Shown piece by piece: positions 1 through 13,400 of a DNA stretch of 64,000 nucleotides (its first letter is position 1; each line of letters starts with the position of its first letter). Under the pieces are notes generated by a model that was not told where the DNA came from, ran no database searches, and saw only the letters and a list, made by a program, of their open reading frames with translations. This DNA comes from Chamaea fasciata. Taxonomy: Eukaryota; Chordata; Aves; Passeriformes; Sylviidae. Both the position numbers and the translations under genes were made by a program. Location: NCBI GenBank assembly GCA_029207755.1, contig JARCOQ010000016.1, forward strand, positions 4,035,001 through 4,099,000. Direction: 5' to 3'.

Positions 1-3000
1 TTAGAGCACCTTCAACATCTGCTGAAATTCTTCTATTTTGGAAGTATGGTGAAGCAGATTTGGTATGACTGCTGATGGTCTTTTGCCAAGCAAAGTATGA
101 GAGACCAGGGGTTTGACCTTATGGTAAGTGGATCTATCCAACAGACTTTATCAGTGAGCCAGATAAAAAGCTCTTTTATATCTGAATTAGTGACCTGTCA
201 AGCTAATTGTTTCATGGTGTGATGGCAACCAACAATTCACAAAAGCTATGTATACTCTGAGGAATCTGAAAATGCTTCACAGTCTCAAACGTAGCTTTGC
301 TATTCCTTCACCATCATATTTGTGAGTAAATTCCTAACCCTCTCCCTGCCTTCTCAGGCTTCAGGCAATGTGACCAGTGGGTCTGTTGATGTAATAGCAA
401 GAAACTGGAGCAATTCAAGCTTAAGACAGCCAAGTAGCAAAATACTGTATTAGCTGTAGCGCATTTCTCTCCAAGTACTGCAGCTCAGTGGTTTCCATAG
501 CAGGTACCACGGTTCCTTTTTTTGGAGGAGACTGCAGGAATTTCAAAGGCTTACACAACGACATACATCACATTGTGCAGAGTTGTGCATCCTGGAATCT
601 GTCTTGTTTTGGGTGAATATAAATGCTGCTCAAGCAGTTACTTGATAGATGAGCAGTCCTGTGTGGCACTCTGTAGCTGCCTTTGGAGACATTCCTCAGG
701 GAAGGAAGATTGCTTTCAAATCTGGAAGCTGCTCCACCTCCTCAGTGTGCAACTGATCTTGGAAAATGAATAAATAGAAAGCTTCTGCAATAAATACTGT
801 TCTGAAATCTAACTCCAGAGCTGTGTCAGACAGGGATGGGGGAAGGGGGAAAGTCAACTTTGCCTTGCTTTTTCTGAAAATGGCATTGTGTGCTTTAGAA
901 ACAGCCGGCAATCCTAAGTAACGGCTCATGCTCCTCACTAATGAGTGCAGTGCTGTGAGCAGATCCCTTATTGCCAAGAGTAGATGTTACTGGAAATTTG
1001 TGACAGAAAGCCTGTCTGAGCCCCAGCTGTTTTGCTGGGAACACGGTAGGTCTGGTGAGCTGTGCCTGAATATTGAGCAGGATTTTGGGGGTATTGCTGG
1101 CGGCTGACCGCAGGGTCTGGGCTCCAGGACCCCCCTGCAGCTGCTCAGCGACATTCCTGTCAATTTTCAGTGCTGCTACTCCAAATGGATCTGACAGGAA
1201 TGTCTGCTACTACTCTGCTGTGTTTGCTTTTCATGTCTATTTTCCAAGATCTATCCTAGGAAAAAATGTAGATACCTGCCAGCCAACCACTTCCCCTTCC
1301 CAATAACTCTAGGTGACTGGGGAAACACAGCCCTTGTGTAAGGGTAAAGCTGAAACACATTGCTACTGTCTTACTCTTTTTTGCCTTCTCATGCCATTTC
1401 AAAAGCTGAAGGAATCAATGTTTTTGTTTGCCTCTTCCTCACGCAGAATGTGATTGAATGATCTCTGCTTTCAGGAGGAGTTGTCCCATCTTTGGTTTGA
1501 GTTGCTTGGATCCTGGAGCTGAATAAAGCCTAGACTGGCAGTAGGACATGTGTAGTTAGTCCAGTTGTTCACAAGAACTACTGGGAGTCGTGTACCAGTG
1601 GCAGATAAAGTGTCCCTGCTTTCCTTTTCATCCACACATACTCCTTGGGATGGTTGGGGTGAAGAGTCCTGACCTGGCTGATGAGGAAAAGAAGTTGACA
1701 GAGGATTATTTGCTCTTCTCTTGTCAGTAGTTTAAGCTTTGCCTCACACTCTACAGAGCCTCTGGGAGTCATCCCAAATGCACTGAAGTGTCCACAGAAC
1801 CAAATCCTGAGCAGTGGCTGCAGAACTTCAGGCAGTCCAACTTCCCAGTCTGGCCTCCCATTTGTTCCACCCGTTTTCTATCAGCACTCTGAGCAGGTCA
1901 CTCTCCTGTGCTGGTCATCCAAGAGTTGGTTAAAGTGTTTTTTAATTCCTGTCAGTGTTGTCTGTCTGCTTGGCTCAATCAGAAGTGAGCTGTGCTGTCA
2001 TAGAAATCAGTCATGGGACCATCCAGTCCCTTTCCATCTGATTCTTTATATAATTCTGTCTGGTAATACGTTACAGTTGTGTTGGGCAAAACCATAAATG
2101 CCCCAAGTTAAAAGGTACATCCTGCTTCTGTTGTGTGTCTTAAAAGATGTTACTTGTGGAAAGCTATTGCATCTTCACATTTTAATTTCAGAATTTTCTC
2201 TTTTTGCTGCAGGCAAGCAAAATCCACTGCTCTTTTGCTGCCCTTTCTTTGCTCTGTACTGAATGAAGGGTTTCAGCTGAAGACATGATATCTCTAATGT
2301 GCCACTTAGCTATGCTGTGCATAGTTGGCATGGTGATCTGTTCCTTTCACCTCCTAGATAGTGTTGAGGGGGAGCCCTGATTTCCTTCCCAAGACTCCCA
2401 CTTGAAAAGTGGCTGTTGTTCTGCATTGCAAGTGGATACGTAATGTGCTATCAGCTTTGGTCTCCCCATGTGTTATTGCTGGATCATTTTCTTCCTTAGG
2501 GGGTGCTAAAATTTTTTGTGACCTGATTCTTGCCATGGAAGTGCACAAAAGAAATTCATAATTTGCAGACTTCCACTCTGTAAAGACTAAATTTGTGTTA
2601 ATGCATACTATAAATATAATGTACTCTAAGCAAAGCCTTTCAAATGCAAACATCAGAGAAAATTTGTTTGATTTCAGCTATGGCAGTACATAAGTTCCCC
2701 ATTTGTTTCTCTAGTTTTGCACATACAAATGCTCCACAGAGAGAAAATTATTACTGAGCTTTCCCAAAATTACTTATCTGTGAGATTCTGCCTTGCAGCA
2801 CACATAAGGAGGAGGGGAAGGAAAGATTTGTTTCTGACGGTATTTTGTTGGTTTGATGCAATGTAAAGAAAAGGCTTGCGGCCACTTCCTTTTGGAAGAG
2901 TGATATCTGTATTTCTAATGGTAGTTCTGATCACTTCATTATTTGCTTTGCAGGAAAGAAATCAGATGCAATAATTTTGTTTAAAAGCTGGAAGCAGAGT

Positions 3001-3401
3001 AAGAGAATTTTAAGGCAGTATAAATGCCCCAGTGTCCCTGAGCCAGCAGGACAGTACAGGGCTGTGCATTTTTACTTACTGTGCTTGGCACTGCGCAGCG
3101 TTGCATTTGTCCCACATTGCTTTGATGTCACTGTTTTCCGTGTTGGAAGAGGACCGTGGTGTTAAGATGTGATAGTGTGAGAGTGTGTAGCTGTAACACT
3201 GAAATCAGAATGGTGATTCACCAGAATTCCTGAATAGTAGTTGGTAACTGATGGTGATGAAGGCACATGTTATGTTGGATAGTATTTCCCGTGTCTGTGC
3301 GAATCTGTTCATAGCCCTCTCTGAAACACACACTACTACCCTGTGGCCAACATCTCCCTTTTTAATTTCCACATTAGCTGGCATAAAATTTTTCTGCACT
3401 T

Positions 3402-3431
3402 TTAAAATATGCATGGATATGCATATTTTAA
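3402..3431. repeat. Perfect inverted repeat, 13-bp arms
   Basis: The arms 3402-3414 and 3419-3431 are exact reverse complements around the 4-nt spacer GGAT. The sequence is AT-rich with ATGCAT cores. It lies in CYTH3 intron 1, and no flanking target-site duplication was seen. Confidence 0.7.
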
Positions 3432-3541
3432 CACTTTATATTATTAATGCAAGTATTAATGTATTTGGGTAAGAGACTTAGAATGTTAAGTTAAACTCAG
3501 CTTTCTTTTCATATTCAGTAATTTGTATTTACATATTTTAG

Positions 3542-3645
3542 AAAGAAAAGTTGGCCTAGAAGCATCTTCTGATCTTGAAGCAAGAGTAGAGCGACTTCAA
3601 AAGAAAAATGCTTCTGAAAGGAAATCCATGCTTATCTATTATTAA
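3542..3645 (+). other. Isolated exon-like open stretch, origin unknown
   Basis: An acceptor-like sequence (pyrimidine-rich, ending TTTTAG at 3541) is followed by an open frame that starts after 2 nt and runs to TAA at 3643-3645. The translation is coding-like and coiled-coil-like, with the core SSDLEARVERLQKKN. I do not recognise the protein. It could be an alternative terminal exon, a fragment of a processed pseudogene, or chance. No donor or second exon was identified. Confidence 0.3.
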
Positions 3646-6600
3646 TATCAGGTTGAACTACTTTTAGTATTTAGAGAATACAGCCTGTGAGGGTGGGGTT
3701 TTGGGGCTGAGCTAAGCTGGTTTTAGGACTAGCTGACCTCCTCGGAGTTGCTGTCCCCTGTACCTTTGTGCTGCCGGGGGTTTCTGCTGTGCCTGTTTTT
3801 TGTCTTGGGCAGTTCTGTGGTCCCTTGGTGAAACTATTTGTTCTGCTAAATTGGGAAAAAAACCAAAAAACAAACAAACAAACCACAAAAAACTAGGGTC
3901 CGGGCGTCGAACCCAAAGCAGTGCAGGAACATAGAGGAGCAGGTGCCAACTCATTTCCTGTGAATCTTGCTCAGACCTTGTCCCTGTGTATTTTTTCTTC
4001 TTTCTTCTCAAGTGATGCTCCTTTATGTGATTGAAAGTGGTTCTTTTATTTCGTTGCTGCAAAACACTTGGTTTCCTAATGGAAATAGGTAAAAACGTTG
4101 AAAGAAGACACCTTATTGAATTAAAGGTCATAATATAATCACGACCTTCAGTACTGCCTGCTAATGAAAATAAAGAGCAGGGACAGTAAAAAAGAAAGTC
4201 GTTAACTTAAACACACCCTGCTTTCTAATGGCCAGTATCTGTGTCAGAGGCCTAATTAGGAGCTAAAAAGCAAGGGAGTGCCTCTGCAGTTTCTGTGGGT
4301 ATATCTGTATAGGAAGGTGAAGATCTGGAAGTTGCCATAAAGCACCTCTTTGTGTTTGGTGCCGTTAAGAAGGGCAGCTCATCGCTCCCAGGCAGGATTA
4401 GCAGCTCATGCGAGAGCTCTGGAAGCCTTTCCACTCCCTGTTCCCTGCACAGCTGCTGGGCTCTGAGCAGTTTGTAAAGACACATCTGCTGTTGCTGCTG
4501 ACTCCTCTTCCTTTTGTACTCCACAGACAGAAAGATTTCCAGGTACCATGGCAGGGCATGTCCGTTGGGATATCTGAAATAAGATGATTTTTGGGAGGCA
4601 GATAAAATTCTTCCCTTCAAATCAGTGTTATCTGGAGCCTGATTTTGCACATTTTTCCAACTGCGTACTTTCTGCTTGACTAGAGAGACTAACACATTAA
4701 CAAATTATGTAGGGCTATTTCTGGGCAGAACCAAAGCATAATCTTTCCTCATTTGAAGTAATTCTTATGGGTTATAAGAAGGACTGTTTGTTTTTTACAA
4801 GAGATGATTTCATGCTTGATGGTACTGTCACCCTGCTGGACCTTTTCTATACAAAACAAAAATGTATTTCATATTTCCAATTTATGCTTTTGTCTGTTTT
4901 AAAGAAACCTACACCAATGTGTACCACTGATACAATAAAACCTGCTTTGCAGGTGGATTATATCAGGAAAATACCTTGAGGGTGTAGCAGGTCAGAAGGA
5001 AACTATTTCCTCTAAATCCCTTAAAATGTATTTTTGTGGTAATAGTATTAATATTTTTAGGGTTTCTCCCCTCCTATTATTAGGAGCACAAAATGATAAT
5101 ATGTTTACTGTAACTTTCCTTCAAAGTATGTCCTTACCCTAGAGAAAAAGATCTTTTCAGGAACATCTAATGGTGTGATTTCCAGCAGCTAAACAATGAG
5201 AATGATGGATGTGTGTTGGAGGTTCTCTTCTGGGTTTGGCCACTAATGTGATTTCTGGCCACAGAGTCCCTTGTGATGGAAAACTCAAAATAACTCTGCA
5301 AGCCGTGGATTCTGTCCTAGATTCCTCATACCATCAACTGGTGAATTTTTTTGTGTGTGAAAGGATATTGTGTGCAGGATTATTTCCCCCCTTAATGGAC
5401 GTGTCATTGCTCCTATGGAGAACGTGCTCGGCAGTGACTAAATAGCAGATTCACATAGTAAGGTAGTTAAGGAAGGAGCCAAATCCAGCTGCTTTTACTG
5501 ATGGAATTTAATGTGGATGCAGTTTGTTTCTGAACTGTGAAGTGAATCTATTGAGAAGGATGTCCTCCTACAAAAACTTCTATGGAATTTTTAATAGCCA
5601 CAAGTGGTTGGAGCATTGTTTATACATCTTGGCTGAAAGCTGGAAAATGTTCCTGTAATGAAGCTTAAAAAAAAGGGAGCATGTAGGGGGAAAGGAAGAG
5701 AGAATAGCCTGAGAATATCCGTCGAGACAAATGTTCTGAGACAATCAGATTTGTTCTCAGAGATGAATGTATATTATTTTAAAGGCCAGAAGAAACATGT
5801 CTACCCGTTTTGTGTATGGATGAGGAAAGATCTGTTTAGTTTTAGGCCTTGCGTTGTGTAAATATCTTTACACTTGCAAGATGTTTCAACTGCAGCACAA
5901 TTAAATTCCACCTAATTGTTCTTTGCTTGAAATGCAAATACTGAAGACCAGTAATTTGGGACTGACAGAGAAGAAGGAAACCAAGAAGTTAGCCGAGCAG
6001 TGAGAATCAGGGTGTTGTATTGCTTCGTAAGTGGGGTTACAGAATTGGTGTTTTGTCTGTGTTAGATATTAGATTTTTGCTTCCTGCTGGTTGTGGATAT
6101 TTTACTGTGCCCTCTTGAGAGACTGAACTCTGAAGTCAGTTGAAGGGGTCAAGTGATATTGCTTTAGACTTTGACTGGTGACTGGCATTCGAAAGGCTAA
6201 TGAGTGAAGTTAAACACAGGAGTTTTGCTTCTTATAATCCTAGTGGAGTACTGGAAAAGATTTAAATTTTACTACTGAAAAAGATGAAGGTATCATGATT
6301 ATGGACTTGGAAAGTACTAGATTTCTGTTTCCTGTTATGGGATTTGGTCCTAGTTGTCACTAACCTGTGGGAACTTTCTTTGCAAGTTGATCTGTTGCAG
6401 TTTTTTCTCAATGTGTAAATTTAGTTTTTGGGTTTTTTAGTACTTGCTAGCTCAAAAATGCTTCGTATCGAGAGTTGTGGGATAATGCTCTTCTTTGGAT
6501 ATTGTTCTTGGGCTGTCCGTAGTGGAGGATTATTTAACCAAGCGACATCGCAGCTGGTGCACAACACACTGATTTCTGTGGTGAGATGCAGTTTGTTTGT

Positions 6601-9600
6601 TTTCCCTGACACGGTATAGTAAACAGAACTGTATTAAAAGTGTGTTCCATTAAGTGTTGCAGTACAGGATATTCATTTAAATACATGTAGTTCAGTTACA
6701 TGAATTGAATTCTATAGGCCAAGTTTGAATATATTAAATATTTTTCTGTTTTTTTCAGTTGGTAGTAGGAGTAGTATTGCAACATATACGCTGTTGTGTG
6801 CTTCTTTCTGTTTGGCCAAGAATATAATTTGTGTTTTCAACAACTGTGTTCTTCATAAATAAAATATCAGTTGTATACTGACTTTCTATTTAATAGTACC
6901 TGAAGCTCTGAAGTTCTTGAAAAGGGAAACGCTCTCCCTGTGAGCTAAAAATTTTCACGGAAATGACTTACATTAGAGCGTTGTCTTTATTTAAAGCTTA
7001 GAAGATAGCATGAAAGAATGCTGTAGCTTGTTCACTGTACTGAAATGCTTTTGTTCTTTTTTAGTATTTAAATATTCATGCTAACTCCTCCCATCCTGTC
7101 TACTTTGTGTTTAGATTGGTGAAAGAAAAACGCCCCCCGGAAGTGACTCAGAGAGGACAGCTAGAAAATTTGTTTTACAGAACAAATACATGATATGTGC
7201 TCCACGAGTTGTTCTGTGTGGAGGATTATGTGGACGCATGGTTGAAAAAATAAGTGTTTGCTGGAGGCAGAAGGGTGGCCTCGGGAGGGGCCTTGGCAGA
7301 GCAGATCATCTCTTACCATGTACCTCTTTGCTTAGGACTGTAAAGGTGTTTTAATCCACCATTGCGTGTTGCCCTCCTATGTTAATATTTCAAAAGCCTT
7401 AACTGAAGTGCAGAAATACTGTTGGCCTTTGTTTTAAGACACAGAGTTGAAAGAGCAGGGCCAGTAGCCATAAAGTGACGTGGCCTCCTGGAGCAGGCAC
7501 CTTCCAGGCTGCAATGCCACGTGAAGTCTCTTCAGAAACTGTTTTTTGGTGCATTGGTTTTCCCACTGATACATTTTCTGCAGCATAAAGAGCAGCACTG
7601 GAGAAGGGAGGCAGTGATAGATAACGAGTAGAAGGATGATAATGAGGCAAACATCTTCAGTATCACACAGAGACCAATTCGTGTGACTACAGGACAGCAC
7701 CCTTGGGAGTGATCCTGGCAAGTCAATCATCCCTTCTGTGTGCTGGTAGTGTGAGGGGAAAGAAAATACTGTCTATACCAAGAGTTACTAAAGTTGAGCA
7801 GTACTGTAACTCCCACTCAGTTACATCCTGAATCTTCTTGTCAAAAGATACTGAAATATTTTGGCTCTCGTATTTGAATATATTTATTTTAAAGATGCAT
7901 TAATGTCCAGTTTTATCTAAGTGCTCTCCAGGTTCAGAATCTTTTTTTCCAGCAGATTGCTTGTCTTGTATCTGGCAGATAAATACTTGATTTTATTTCC
8001 TAATGCAAAATGTAGTCTGACTCCATTTAGCTTTTTTCCTTTCTGTCTAACAGCATCATTAATTATACTGTGTGTCTTGTCTCTACTCTGGCTGTGATCA
8101 GAGGAGAGGAAAACACAGCAGACAGTATTTGGGTGCTGTAGGAAAACACTGAGGTGTTTGATTTTTCCTTTTTTGTAGGTTGCTTGAGCACAGAAAACTG
8201 TTACAATTCGTGTTGATTCCAGAAAAGCAATTTCGCTTGTTCCAGATATTCCAAACCTGTCCCAAGGAGCCTTTCCTAAATAGTAGAGTAAGGGAGAAGA
8301 AACCGCAGTACCACTCGCTGGTGTGCAGATTTGGGAAGGATTTATGGTAGTGGCTAATCCAGAGGTATTGTAACTCAGCTTGAAGAAAAAGAAACACCAT
8401 CTATGAGTTCTAAATATTTCTTGCTTCAAGATGATTTTCTGCTTGAGGTTTGATTAGTACTTCCAGTCACCAGCAGAGGTGAGAATTATCAAAATGTCTT
8501 GCTGCAGCAAAGAGTTAAAAATTTAGCGTTTCTTTTTAATACTGCTACTGTAAAGCTGCAGTGTAATTTCATCTACAGTACTGCAGAAATGCTTTAAGGA
8601 TATCAGAATGTGCTTCCTAACTAAGAGAGTGATTATGTATGGTTTACCTTTTTTATAATCAACACTGGGTAGCAATATTAATTTCTTGTCAGTGCTCAGT
8701 TAACTAGTGAATGTTTGTGGTGTGTTTATGTACATAGTATGTGTATAGTCATTAATTCTCTGTGGTTTAGGATCTTGGAGTAAACATGTAAGGCAAAGCT
8801 GTGATGTAGGGCCGTGTATTTATAAGGTTTGATGTGAAAAGAATCCTACCACTATTTGCATACAAGACATTTTTGGGAGTGGGTGGCTTTCTGATGAGAT
8901 GAAGAGAAGAAGCAGGTAAGCATATTGCAGTCTGGTATTTGTTCAACAGAAGACTGTCATTTCCTAAACTGAAAGTAATTTAATCATGTTTGTATCTGGA
9001 GTAGTTAAATGAAATCATTTGCCATAATTACTTCATGTCTAACAAGGTCTGTCGCCATTTGGATTTTGTTATGATTCAGATTCTAAAAGGAAAGGAGCTT
9101 AACCCCACTGGATGTTGAAATAATCAATATATTTTTCATTATTAGGATTCTAACAGAAGCTCTGTTCCAAATGTGTGTTTAAAACTCTCCTCTCAAGCTG
9201 AACTTTTCTTCGTAATCCTGTTATGTGTGTATAGGACATAAAGCACTGGCCCTGACCATCCCAAATGACTACATTTGTTGTGTGTTGCTCTTACGTACCT
9301 TATTAATTATTTTTGTTGTTCCATTTTACTGGAAGGAGAAGCTGTTCTGTAATTAAGGAGCTATCTCCAAGAAAGTGGGTAGTATTAGAACTGTTACAGG
9401 ATCGTTACACAGGAGGTGAATATTTGTAGTTGGTCTCTAGTGCTGTAGAAATGAGCAGAAGTAATCTCTGTCCAAAGAAGTTTCTTGCAGGGGAACATCT
9501 GATCATTGAAGAAAAGCAGTGGCTTTGTGCTAATGACTTTTGGTGTTTGCTGATTCTCAGGCAGAGACACAGGGTGAGGGTAGGATGAGTGACAGACACA

Positions 9601-10356
9601 CATTTACATCCTCAGTAGCAACTGATTTTTATCAGCAGGGTCATATTTTTGTTTTAGCATGTCCAAGGAGAGACCTAAAATTGGCTTAAATACTGCAGAC
9701 TCACCTAAGTGATGTTATGCAAAGCCCATGTTTGTGTTAGATAACCGATTCTGCTGCTGTGTTTGTGTGTCCTACTGCGGGGAGGTGTTTGGTGTTGGGC
9801 TGTACCTGCCTGCATCTCTCTCTCCCAGGCGACCGAATGAAGGGGCACTGCTGGTGTTAGGGGATGTCTGAAGTCAGCACCAGGATGCACATCTTGTGTA
9901 TAGCAGTGGCTATTCTTTGGGGGCTTTTTTCTGGAAGATAGTCATCTCTTCGGAATCATAATTTACATGAAGAATTTTGTTACGTTACTGATATAATAGA
10001 ATTATATCCGACTTGAATTTGGCAATTAAGCTGTTCAACCAAATCTTGCCGCATCATATGGTAACAAGATTCCTTCGATTGTCTGTTTTCCTTTTGAAAG
10101 GTAGATTCTGTCCATAGTCATGCATTCAATTACCTTACTTAGGATTTTTATAAAGCAGATTAAAAATATATTAGATTTAGGTTTCATTTGTGTTGTTTGT
10201 TTTGATTTGTTTTGGGTTTTTTTTTTCACTGGAAATGATGTAAAAGAAATGTTCTGATGTTTGATATAAGCTTATTTTTCCTAATCAGTTTATTAAGTTT
10301 TCTGTGATGATATGTTTGCAAATGCTAAAAAAATTGCACATTTTGCTCCATTCCAG

Positions 10357-10439
10357 TGCCTGATGACCTGTCTATGGAAGAAAGAGAAGAGCTTTTAAAT
10401 ATTCGTCGCAGGAAAAAAGAACTGATTGATGACATTGAG
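10357..10439 (+). CDS. CYTH3: CYTH3 exon 2 (coiled coil, first half)
   Basis: The acceptor TTCCAG precedes the exon and the donor GTAATT follows it. The exon starts with 2 nt that complete a Val codon and ends in phase 0. It encodes the start of the heptad-rich N-terminal helix ([19 protein letters not shown]), which in cytohesins binds adaptors such as GRASP/CYTIP. Confidence 0.92.
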
Positions 10440-13400
10440 GTAATTGATTTACTGTAAAGATCCTTAGAAGACTACTTCAGTAGATTAAGTTACAGACTTA
10501 AGTTGCAGACCTAAATACGAATTTCAGCTAATGGTTTTAAAAGCATATGAATGACTTAAACTAGTGAACAGGATTTATACATCATATGCGTGCTTTTAAA
10601 AATATTAAATTCTGAATTTATGTAATGCAATATGTGCAGATGTCCACATTTGATTTGTGTAATCAAAAACTCACTAAACAGCAGATTTGGATCCAGGATA
10701 GGAGCAAGTGAGAAATGTGGATAAAAAAAATCTTAATAATTGATAATGGCAACTTGGTCTTGGTGCTCTGGCACGAACACACACTGAGAGTGCAGGTTCT
10801 TGTGTTTAACAGTCATTCAGCTGCGATAAAATCTTTAAATATCTAAGGAAGTTCTAAGATTGTTCACTTTTCTTCAGGTAAATAATAAATACTAGAAAAT
10901 AAAACTTAATTGATCATATTATATGATAGATTATTTCAAAAATATGTTCTAATGTAGATTAATGTGTTGTCGTTCCTTCTTTTGACAGAGATTAAAATTT
11001 GAAATTGCTGAGGTTATGACTGAAATTGATAATCTGACTAGTGTAGAAGAAAGGTAAGTAATGCCAACATATGGACATGATTCAGTAAGACCTTGGAACA
11101 GGTCTTCCAGGAACAGCAAGTAAAAATACCTTCCCCATGCTAAACAAACGATGGATTGCCTTTATTTAGTCTGTTATAAAGCCTGACTTTATCCCATGCA
11201 GGTGTGTCGTTTGTTTGGATAGAGAATATGTTGTATCGAGTGTAGTGTTTTACTGTACTCTTGATAAGGGTATGGATCTCTGAAGCTGCAATTGCTTAAA
11301 GAAGTTGAAAAGAGTATCATAGTTTTCTCCATTATAAAGAGTGAATGTCTTGATATTGTTGTAGAAAATAGAGTAGTCCAAACACAAACTAAAATCTCAT
11401 CTAGAAGTCTTTTTGTAAAAGAGCAACTGGTAAGTGCTTGTTGTTTCTTCTTTGTCTCTTTATGTAGCAAAACTACACAAAGAAATAAGCAAATAGCCAT
11501 GGGAAGGAAGAAATTCAACATGGACCCTAAGAAGGTAGAGAACTTTTTTTTTTCATTTGTCAGGAATCAAGTTTCTGCTTGTAGTACAATCTAGGGCAAA
11601 TTCTTCTTTGTTTTTTTTTAAGCAATATCTCTGATAATGTAAGTTCATAGGCCTTACTTGCATGTCCTGTAACACACTGAGCAGAGGGTTAAATGGAAGC
11701 AGCCATCAGGGCAGGTGCCAGTTGTGTCCTTCTTTCATTTAAACAAACCTTTGATAATGGAGGTTACTTATCAACAACCAAATATGCCAGGTATTGATTG
11801 ACCTGGCTTGCTTTGTACCTGATAGAGGTGTTCTATGTTGATATGTCAAATCCAATTGAATTTTTTTAATGTGTGGTTGTTAGTGAGGTCGTACGTCTTT
11901 TTCTTTAATGCTCTCCTATTTTTGTCTTTCCAAATACCTTTGCCATATTTTTTAATTTGTTCTCGTGCAGACTTTGATATTTGGATGTCTAAACCTGTTT
12001 CTGAAAAAGGCATGTGTGAACATCTGTATTTCTGTATATGCATAAATATATATATAGATGTGTACCTATCTGACTTGTACAAGCTTGGTTACCAGTTTCA
12101 AGAAATCTGCTCTGCATGTAGCCAAGAAGTAATGCAGTTCTTTCTGGAGTGCCTCTCTGTTTCTTAAATAGTTTTTAATTTTCTGGAAAACTTGGGGATC
12201 TGCACATTCTCTTACAGACCTCCCCTGCAATATTTAAAAGAGCTTCTTTGACATATTTAACCTTTAGCCTTTGCTTTTCATATTTCATCTTCCTTGCTAT
12301 GTCTTCTAGTGTTATTGTCTTCTAGTGTTTGCGATTGAGATTCCATTTTGAATTTGTGAAGAGTCTTCTTTAAGGTTTTTTTTTGAAATCACTTAGCATT
12401 TGTTTTTCTGTGCTCTTGACATGTTTTCTTTCTAATTCTATTGAATTCAGTTACGTTTTTGTGGCTTTTCTGAAGTGTTCCAAGTACAGTGATGGCTTCT
12501 GTTCTTCAGACTGTTTCCAGTTTGCCAGAAATTCTCAAGTACAAGAACCCTTTCTAAAGTGCTGGCCATGTCTTTTATTTTTATTTTCCATTTTGGTGAC
12601 TTCTTAACTTCTGTTCTCTTGAGGGCAGAATACCCCCAAATATCCTGATAGTTTCCTGTGGTCCTCCAGCTCTTTCAAGTCCTAGAAGTTTGTGGCAAAG
12701 TCACAGGATGATGTCAAATGTTTTCATTCCAGCATTAACTATTTTTTGTTATGGTTCTTGCTGGATGAAATTATTTCTATAAATAGACACTGTGGCCACA
12801 TTGCTACTGTAACATAATTTAAACAGGCTCAGAGTAGAAATTGCTTGATGCCTGTGATCAGTGGTGGCTGCCGTAGCTGTCTGCTCTAAAGCTGGGTCAT
12901 GGTGGTGTTTGCAGCTGCTGTGTTAAGTTACAGACAGCTGAAGTGTCCATCCTTCTGGTGCTGGGAAAAGCTGCCTGGGGTTCACTGGGAAAAGGATGCT
13001 TTTCATTCAGAAACAGGAGGGAAGATGGTGTCTGGATTTAGGAATGCCAGAGAACTGGGTTAATAATACTTGGGTTGAACCCACCAAGTTTCTTCCTTTA
13101 AAACCGGGTAACAGAGGTCTCATGTTTTCATATTAGCAGAACACAGTGAGGTAGTTTTCTTTTATCACTTCTGAAGACCATTGCACATTTGTGTGTGTGT
13201 TGAGCAATTCTTCATTGTCCCCTCTGAAAAGAGGTGGATTTTATGTACTTCCTTGATGTTGTGCCTGGGAGTTTGGGCTTGGTGAGCTCGTGTGGGAAGG
13301 GCTGTTAATGGTAAAGTTTGTAAAACATTTCGAGAATCCCTGTGCAGGTACAAAGTTGTGCTGGAAATTCACAGTGATGAAGTTGGTACTACCTGTGTTG

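Larger units (their letters stand above)
1..10356 (+). other. CYTH3: CYTH3 intron 1 (partial)
   Basis: This is 10.3 kb of AT-rich DNA with no convincing coding exon and no CpG island, as expected for the very long first intron of cytohesin genes. The intron ends in the acceptor at 10355-10356. Short open stretches on both strands lack splice sites and coding character. Items of note inside are an exon-like stretch (3542-3645), a perfect AT-rich palindrome (3402-3431) and a B-box-like match on the minus strand (3903-3913), all described separately. Confidence 0.8.

Noticed and set aside
1999..2040. CR1-like words (TCATAGAAATCAG, CATCCAGTCC)
   Set aside because: Only scattered short similarity is present, without the conserved GGTTGGAA core.
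3712..4695. Minus-strand open frames of 139 and 147 codons in CYTH3 intron 1
   Set aside because: They have no splice sites that fit, no recognisable domain and unremarkable composition; they are consistent with chance.
7917..8429. 170-codon minus-strand open frame
   Set aside because: It is AT-rich intron sequence with no homology I recognise, no Kozak or splice support, and other frames are open in the same place.
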